In this document: piece by piece, positions 6,248 through 10,687 of the stretch
Layout: each line of letters starts with the position of its first letter
Position numbering within the stretch: position 1 is the stretch's first letter
Source: Deferribacteraceae bacterium UBA1873
GTDB taxonomy: Bacteria; Chrysiogenota; Deferribacteres; Deferribacterales; Flexistipitaceae
Reading direction: 5' to 3'
Length of the DNA: 10,687 bases
Assembly (NCBI GenBank): GCA_002338145.1
Contig: DDHP01000031.1
Coordinates: forward strand, 1-10,687
Translations under genes and position numbers: made by a program
Notes under the pieces: model-generated
The model's database searches: none
What the model was told of the DNA's origin: nothing
The model's input: only the letters and a program-made list of their open reading frames with translations

Positions 6248-6805
6248 ATGTATAATGATGTAATTAAAGATGTAAAAAAACTTATGGAAAAAACTATTGA
6301 ACATTACAAGACTGAGTTACGTTCTGTAAGAACAGGGAGAGCTTCCGTTACAATGTTTGACAATGTAAAGGTGAACTACTACGGATCCCCCACACCTATT
6401 TCGCAGGTTGCTACTTTACAGGCGCCGGATGCAAGACTTGTCACCATTCAGCCTTGGGATCCCAGCATGATATCTGAAATTGAAAAAGCCATCCAATCAA
6501 GCAATATGGGTTTTAACCCTTCAAACGACGGAACCATCATAAGAGTACCTTTCCCGCCACTGACCGAAGAGAGACGCAAGGAAATAATGAAAATGGTCAG
6601 ACAAATGGCTGAAGATGCAAAGATAGCCATCAGAAATGAACGAAGAAGTGGAAATGAAGAAATTAAAAAGCTTGAGAAAGACAAAAATATTTCCGAGGAC
6701 GACGCAAAAAAAGCTTTAGATAAAATTCAGGAATTGACAAATGAGTATATCTTAAAAGTAGATGAACTTACTGATTTAAAGGAAAAAGAGGTTATGCAGA
6801 TATAA
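6248..6805 (+). CDS. frr: Ribosome recycling factor
   Basis: RRF works with EF-G to split post-termination ribosomes into subunits. The protein has exactly 185 residues, the canonical length. It starts with a helix carrying YKTELRSVRTGRAS, followed by the small beta domain (VNYYGSPTPISQVATLQAPDARLVTIQPWD). The long C-terminal helices contain RNERRSGNEEIKKLEKDKNISEDDAKK, the family signature. GGAGG (6236-6240) lies seven bases before the ATG, within the end of pyrH. Its TAA stop shares one base with the uppS start (TAATG), so uppS translation is probably coupled. Confidence 0.98.
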   Translation: MYNDVIKDVKKLMEKTIEHYKTELRSVRTGRASVTMFDNVKVNYYGSPTPISQVATLQAPDARLVTIQPWDPSMISEIEKAIQSSNMGFNPSNDGTIIRVPFPPLTEERRKEIMKMVRQMAEDAKIAIRNERRSGNEEIKKLEKDKNISEDDAKKALDKIQELTNEYILKVDELTDLKEKEVMQI

Positions 6806-7518
6806 TGAACCAACTACCTAACCATGTTGCAATCATAATGGACGGTAACGGAAGATGGGCTAAACGTCGCGGATTACCAAGAATTTTCGGACACAGAGAA
6901 GGGGTAAAGGCTGTTAAACGCATTGTTACACATGCCGCAAATACAGGGATAAGTGCGTTATCCCTGTTTGCTTTTTCTTCAGAGAACTGGCTGAGACCCA
7001 AAGATGAAGTAACATCACTGATGAAGCTGTTGAGTGAATTTTTGGATAATGAGCTTAACAATATCATAAAACAGAATATAAAATTGGTTGTTTCCGGACG
7101 AATGCAGCTACTGCCCGAAGATGTGCGGGAAAAGTTATTAAATGTAATGAACATGTCATCACTAAACACTGGACTCACCCTTAATTTATGTCTAAGCTAC
7201 GGGGGGAGACAGGAAATAGTTGATGCTGCAAAGGCTTACTGCCGTATGCTTTCTGAAAATGAAGCTGTTGAAATGAACAATGACGATTTTTTTAGAAATT
7301 TTTTGTATAATCCGGAGCTGGCTGACATCGATTTATTAATCAGGACAAGTGGCGAAAAGCGCTTGAGTAACTTTATGTTGTGGCAACTGGCTTATGCTGA
7401 ACTTTATTTCACACAGACACTTTGGCCTGGTTTTTATGAAGATGAGTTTGATTTGGCTTTGGATGAATATTCCACGAGAATAAGGCGCTTTGGTAGAACA
7501 GATGAGCAGATTCGCTAA
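6805..7518 (+). CDS. uppS: Isoprenyl (undecaprenyl) diphosphate synthase, cis type
   Basis: UppS extends farnesyl diphosphate with isopentenyl diphosphate in cis to undecaprenyl diphosphate, the lipid carrier for peptidoglycan and surface polysaccharides. The 237-residue protein has the family signature HVAIIMDGNGRWAKRRG with the catalytic Asp13. It also has FSSENW (57-62) and the C-terminal substrate-binding set RTSGEKRLSN (Arg180, Glu184, Arg186, Ser188), followed by WQLAYAE with Glu199. The spacing of these residues fits the E. coli enzyme. The ATG overlaps the frr stop by one base. The IPP it uses depends on Dxr, encoded two genes downstream. Product chain length cannot be read from sequence, but C55 is most likely in this context. 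Confidence 0.96.
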   Translation: MNQLPNHVAIIMDGNGRWAKRRGLPRIFGHREGVKAVKRIVTHAANTGISALSLFAFSSENWLRPKDEVTSLMKLLSEFLDNELNNIIKQNIKLVVSGRMQLLPEDVREKLLNVMNMSSLNTGLTLNLCLSYGGRQEIVDAAKAYCRMLSENEAVEMNNDDFFRNFLYNPELADIDLLIRTSGEKRLSNFMLWQLAYAELYFTQTLWPGFYEDEFDLALDEYSTRIRRFGRTDEQIR

Positions 7519-7536
7519 CATTTGGAAAAATCCTAT

Positions 7537-7550
7537 AAGGAGTTTTTTTG
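7537..7550 (+). promoter_or_regulatory. Ribosome binding site deciding a TTG start for cdsA
   Basis: AAGGAG (7537-7542) stands five bases before TTG (7548-7550). No ATG or GTG is near it, and the next in-frame Met (codon 19) would remove the first membrane segment. The TTG is therefore the likely start. Confidence 0.8.
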
Positions 7551-8348
7551 AATAACCGTCTTATAAGAATAATAACTGCACTACTGATTATACCACCATT
7601 AATGTTAGCAGTAATATATCTGAACGACGTTGCTTTTTTCATTTTACTTGAATGTATTATTTTAATTGCTACATATGAATTTTCATCCTTAATTGGCAAT
7701 TCTGAATTAAAATATTTAAAGTTTCCGACATTTATAGGTGCTTTCCTAATTCCTTTTGCTTTTTTAATAAATAACTTGAATGTTTTTTTGTTTGCCGTTT
7801 TTCTCGTGTCTTTTTTATCACTTATTTTGAAATTATTTAGTAAAGATCCTCTTGATGACAACTTCAAAACAATTTCAATTACACTTTTAAATGTTTTTTA
7901 CATACCGTTTTTTCTATCTTTTATACAACTGCTCAGACATTTCGGATATCATTACATATTTTATCTATTTGTAATAATTTGGCTTAGTGATACTTTTGCT
8001 TACTTTTTCGGAACCAAATTTGGAAAACACAAATTATATAAAGTAATTAGTCCTAAGAAAAGTTTAGAGGGATTGGCTGCAGCTTTTATCGGTGGAATTC
8101 TTGGCGGTTTTATATATTCCCAAATTTTTGACGTATTTACCGTTTACCACACCATAGTTGCATCTTTATTTGTTATTACTGCTGGTGCAATTGGAGATCT
8201 TGTTGAATCGATGTTTAAAAGACGTGCCGGAGTGAAAGACAGCGGCAAATTATTTCCCGGTCATGGTGGAATGCTTGACAGAATAGACTCAATTATTTTT
8301 GCTGCGCCGGTTTTATACTTTTACATTACGTTGGTAGTTGTATTATGA
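7548..8348 (+). CDS. cdsA: Phosphatidate cytidylyltransferase (CDP-diglyceride synthase)
   Basis: CdsA makes CDP-diacylglycerol from phosphatidic acid and CTP in the inner membrane, the branch point to all major phospholipids. The 266-residue protein is hydrophobic throughout, with about seven or eight membrane segments. Near the C terminus it carries the family signature, residues 221-247: S-M-F-K-R, then K-D (230-231) and PGHGGMLDRID (237-247), with the conserved Asp residues present. Translation starts at TTG, supported by a strong Shine-Dalgarno sequence. The stop overlaps the dxr start as ATGA, so the two are translationally coupled. The gap to uppS is 29 bases. The gene is more AT-rich than its neighbours, with many Phe TTT and Ile/Leu codons, as expected for an integral membrane protein; this is not a sign of transfer. 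Confidence 0.95.
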   Translation: MNNRLIRIITALLIIPPLMLAVIYLNDVAFFILLECIILIATYEFSSLIGNSELKYLKFPTFIGAFLIPFAFLINNLNVFLFAVFLVSFLSLILKLFSKDPLDDNFKTISITLLNVFYIPFFLSFIQLLRHFGYHYIFYLFVIIWLSDTFAYFFGTKFGKHKLYKVISPKKSLEGLAAAFIGGILGGFIYSQIFDVFTVYHTIVASLFVITAGAIGDLVESMFKRRAGVKDSGKLFPGHGGMLDRIDSIIFAAPVLYFYITLVVVL

Positions 8349-9505
8349 AGAATATTGCTATAATCGGCTCCACAGGCTCGATTGGTGTGCAGGCTTTAGA
8401 TATTGTAAAAAAACATAGAGACAGATTTAAGATAGTTTTTCTGTCATGCCACAATAATATTTCTGAACTTGAAAAGCAAATAGCGAAATTCGAACCGGAA
8501 TACGCTGTAATAACCGGAAATTTTCATATAGATAAAAATTTTGAAAGAACAAAAGTTTTTTATGGTGCAAACGAATTAAACAATTTAATAAAAAATGAAT
8601 CCGGAAGGATTGATACTGTTTTGTCAGCTGCTGTTGGTTTTGCTGGTGTATTGCCTAGCTATAATGCCTTATTGGAGAGCACAGATGTAGCTTTGGCCAA
8701 CAAAGAGTCTATAGTTGCTGCAGGCCGTCTGATGACAGAAACTGCAAAGAAAACCGGTGCCAGTATAATTCCGGTTGACAGTGAACATTCAGCAATTTTT
8801 CAATGCCTTGTTGACAGGGATAAAACAACTGATTTTGTGGAAAAAGTTATTTTAACAGCCAGTGGCGGGCCCTTTAGATACAGACCTGCTGACTCAATGG
8901 GTTTTGTTAGTGTGGATGAGGCCCTGAAACATCCCAGCTGGAGTATGGGCAACAAAATTACCGTTGATTCTGCAACAATGATGAATAAAGGGCTTGAACT
9001 TATTGAAGCAAGATACCTGTTTGACTTATCTTCTGATAAACTGGATGTTTATATACACCCCCAAAGTATTGTTCACTCTATGGTTTCCTATGTTGACGGA
9101 AGCACTCTTGCTCAACTGGGTTATCCTGATATGAGGACACCCATATCCTATGCACTAAATTATCCCAAAAGACTAAATTGGGGGGCACAACCCCTTACTC
9201 CAGATATACTAAACGGATTAACGTTTTTTAAACCTGATACCGATAAGTACAAATGTTTTAAATTAGCTCTTGAAGTTTTACATGAGGATAAAAACAGTCT
9301 GATGATTGTTATGAACGCATCAAACGAAATCGCTGTTGATTCATTTTTAAAAGGCTATATTGATTTTGTTGACATTTATACTGTTATCAGTAAAGTATTG
9401 GAACGTTTTACAGCCAAAGATATCAAGAATATTGACGAAATTATTTTACTTGATAAAAGAGTAAGAAGTGAAACAGCAACAATTATTAAAAATTTGAGAA
9501 GGTAA
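8345..9505 (+). CDS. dxr: 1-deoxy-D-xylulose 5-phosphate reductoisomerase
   Basis: Dxr rearranges and reduces DXP to 2-C-methyl-D-erythritol 4-phosphate with NADPH, the first committed step of the MEP isoprenoid pathway and the target of fosmidomycin. The 386-residue protein starts with the NADPH-binding GSTGSIG (8-14), followed by NKES (119-122) and DSEHSAIFQ with metal ligands Asp145 and Glu147. LTASGGPF comes next, then HPSWSMGNKITVDSATMMNKGLE, with Asn214, Lys215 and the third metal ligand Glu218. The C-terminal helical domain is present and the length is normal. The ATG overlaps the cdsA stop by four bases and has only a weak Shine-Dalgarno sequence, consistent with translational coupling. 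rseP starts one base after its stop. The gene shows that this organism makes isoprenoids by the MEP route. Confidence 0.97.
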   Translation: MKNIAIIGSTGSIGVQALDIVKKHRDRFKIVFLSCHNNISELEKQIAKFEPEYAVITGNFHIDKNFERTKVFYGANELNNLIKNESGRIDTVLSAAVGFAGVLPSYNALLESTDVALANKESIVAAGRLMTETAKKTGASIIPVDSEHSAIFQCLVDRDKTTDFVEKVILTASGGPFRYRPADSMGFVSVDEALKHPSWSMGNKITVDSATMMNKGLELIEARYLFDLSSDKLDVYIHPQSIVHSMVSYVDGSTLAQLGYPDMRTPISYALNYPKRLNWGAQPLTPDILNGLTFFKPDTDKYKCFKLALEVLHEDKNSLMIVMNASNEIAVDSFLKGYIDFVDIYTVISKVLERFTAKDIKNIDEIILLDKRVRSETATIIKNLRR

Positions 9506-9506
9506 G

Positions 9507-10568
9507 ATGTCTGTTATAGCTGCAATTATAGTTTTTGGTTTACTTATTTTTTTTCATGAATTGGGTCATTTTGTATTTGCCAAAATGTTTGGTGTTTATG
9601 TTGAAAAATTTTCTATTGGATTTGGCCCCAGCCTTATAACACGTAAAACCAAAGAGACAGAATACACTATTTCTGCCATACCTTTGGGTGGCTACGTCAA
9701 AATGTTCGGTGAGAATCCTGATGAAGAAATAGAAGATGACGAAAAGAAACACAGATCCTTTTCGCATAAGCCTTTAACGCAACGCTTTTTTATTGTTTTT
9801 GCAGGTCCTTTATTTAATTTTTTACTGGCTTTCTTGCTGTTTAGTGCAGTTAATATGATGGGCACTCCCAAGCTTGAGCCAGTAGTGGGAAGCGTACAGG
9901 AAAATATGCCAGCCTACAGTGCTGGGATAACGGAGGGTGACCGTATTGTTGCCATTGATGGCAATGAAATAAAATACTGGTCACAAATAAGTGAATATAT
10001 CAGAAATAATAATGCACAACCGGTGACTCTTGAGATAAATCGTAATGGAGAATTATTGGAGATTACGGTTAAACCAACAATAACCGAAACGAAGAACATT
10101 TTTGGCGAAAAAGTTTCTGTGGGTCTTATAGGTATAGCTCCTGCAAACAATATTACAACCATTCGATATAATCCGGTGCAGTCCGTTTATTTAGGTTTGG
10201 AGAGGACTTATGAAATCTCTAAACTGACAATTGTGGGTATTGTTAAAATATTTCAGCGAATTGTACCGGCTGATAATATAGGCGGCCCTATACTGATATT
10301 CCAAATGGCGCAGGAAACAGCTTCGGCTGGATTAAACAGTTTGCTGATGTTCATGGCTGTCATTAGCATAAATCTGGCAATATTAAATCTATTGCCTATC
10401 CCTATATTGGATGGCGGTCATTTATTCTTTTACCTGATAGAAGCTTTAAAAGGTAAACCTGTGAGCATGAGAACCCGTGAGGTTACCCAGATGATAGGCT
10501 TAGCACTTTTACTTGCGCTTATGGCTTTTGCTTTTTACAATGATATAATGCGGATTTTGTCAAATTAA
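9507..10568 (+). CDS. rseP: RseP-type intramembrane site-2 zinc metalloprotease
   Basis: Site-2 proteases cut membrane-embedded substrates such as anti-sigma factors and remnant signal peptides in the inner membrane. The zinc motif HELGH is at residues 17-21 in the first TM segment. A second TM segment follows (about 91-115, with FAGPLFNF at 98-105), then a single periplasmic PDZ domain (about 120-195, with PAYSAGITEGDRIVAIDG). A third segment leads into NLLPIPILDGGH (294-305), whose Asp302 is the third zinc ligand, and a fourth segment lies near 329-347. The 353 residues are shorter than E. coli RseP (about 450, two PDZ domains) but normal for the one-PDZ form. GAGAAGG (9496-9502) serves as ribosome binding site. 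It ends the conserved cluster. No anti-sigma factor or sigma factor gene is in the window, so its substrate is unknown. Confidence 0.95.
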   Translation: MSVIAAIIVFGLLIFFHELGHFVFAKMFGVYVEKFSIGFGPSLITRKTKETEYTISAIPLGGYVKMFGENPDEEIEDDEKKHRSFSHKPLTQRFFIVFAGPLFNFLLAFLLFSAVNMMGTPKLEPVVGSVQENMPAYSAGITEGDRIVAIDGNEIKYWSQISEYIRNNNAQPVTLEINRNGELLEITVKPTITETKNIFGEKVSVGLIGIAPANNITTIRYNPVQSVYLGLERTYEISKLTIVGIVKIFQRIVPADNIGGPILIFQMAQETASAGLNSLLMFMAVISINLAILNLLPIPILDGGHLFFYLIEALKGKPVSMRTREVTQMIGLALLLALMAFAFYNDIMRILSN

Positions 10569-10589
10569 GGCCTTTGCATAATAGCCTAA

Positions 10590-10630
10590 CTGTCACCCTG
10601 TAGCATCTGAGCAAAACGAAGATAAATTGG
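10590..10630. repeat. Possible degenerate dispersed repeat
   Basis: The sequence CTGTCACCCTG, then CATCTGAGC and AAAACGAAGAT, resembles the short intergenic repeats with cores like tgtcatTCTGAGC...CGAAGA found scattered in many bacterial genomes. The following GCTAGCCGTAGGCAATC (about 10668-10684) looks like part of another such unit. Only one copy is visible in this window, so the call rests on resemblance. Confidence 0.3.
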
Positions 10631-10648
10631 ATGTTTAACAACATATTT

Positions 10649-10667
10649 ACCAGTCTAAAAGACTGGT
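10649..10667. other. Short perfect hairpin without a U tract
   Basis: ACCAGTCT (10649-10656) and AGACTGGT (10660-10667) form a perfect 8-bp stem around AAA. Neither strand has a T run after it, so it is not a convincing intrinsic terminator for rseP. It may be part of the repeat-like material at this end or end the transcript in another way. Confidence 0.55.
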
Positions 10668-10687
10668 GCTAGCCGTAGGCAATCACT

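Noticed and set aside
7409..7867. Minus-strand ORF of 152 codons across the uppS-cdsA junction.
   Set aside because: It lies opposite two clear conserved genes, is rich in Lys/Ile from complementary AT-rich codons, and shows no family motif.
10649..10667. Intrinsic terminator of the rseP operon.
   Set aside because: The stem is perfect but no U tract follows on either strand.

Overview
The window is a 10.7 kb chromosomal stretch of AT-rich DNA from a Gram-negative bacterium. It holds one minus-strand gene and ten densely packed plus-strand genes. The protein types (type I-beta DAHP synthase with an N-terminal regulatory domain, a short one-PDZ RseP) and the moderate-low GC fit Deferribacterota, perhaps Flexistipes-like. 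This taxonomic guess rests on sequence feel, not on a search.

Left end (1-1391). aroF (DAHP synthase, first step of the shikimate pathway) runs leftwards from 1052. Its 5' leader holds the most interesting element of the window. A 37-codon leader ORF (1250-1137, minus) has a dense block of Phe and Tyr codons with five Phe codons in a row. Just after its stop lies a strong GC-rich hairpin followed by eight U residues (1110-1072), immediately upstream of the aroF ribosome binding site. The last codons of the leader ORF contain a 10-nt segment that is a perfect complement of the top of the terminator, so an antiterminator can form instead. This is the full architecture of a ribosome-mediated Phe (or Phe/Tyr) transcription attenuator. 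About 140 bases between the leader ORF and ugd hold divergent promoter-like sequences.

Middle (1392-5136). ugd (UDP-glucose 6-dehydrogenase), lepA (elongation factor 4) and lepB (signal peptidase I) are co-directional with gaps of 10 and 15 bases. A near-consensus sigma-70 promoter (TTGAAA-18-TATAAT) overlaps the end of lepB and can drive what follows.

Right part (5191-10568). A small unrecognised single-TM protein is followed by pyrH, frr, uppS, cdsA, dxr and rseP, with gaps from -4 to 29 bases. This is the widely conserved pyrH-frr-uppS-cdsA-dxr-rseP cluster. It joins UMP phosphorylation and ribosome recycling to isoprenoid synthesis (Dxr), undecaprenyl carrier synthesis (UppS), phospholipid synthesis (CdsA) and intramembrane proteolysis (RseP). 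The rpsB-tsf pair often found before pyrH is not here; lepA-lepB and the small membrane protein take that place.

Right end (10569-10687). This part is non-coding as far as seen. It contains a small hairpin without a U tract and sequence resembling degenerate dispersed repeats. Bases 1-41, downstream of aroF, show nothing I can name. No mobile element, CRISPR array, tRNA or rRNA was seen.
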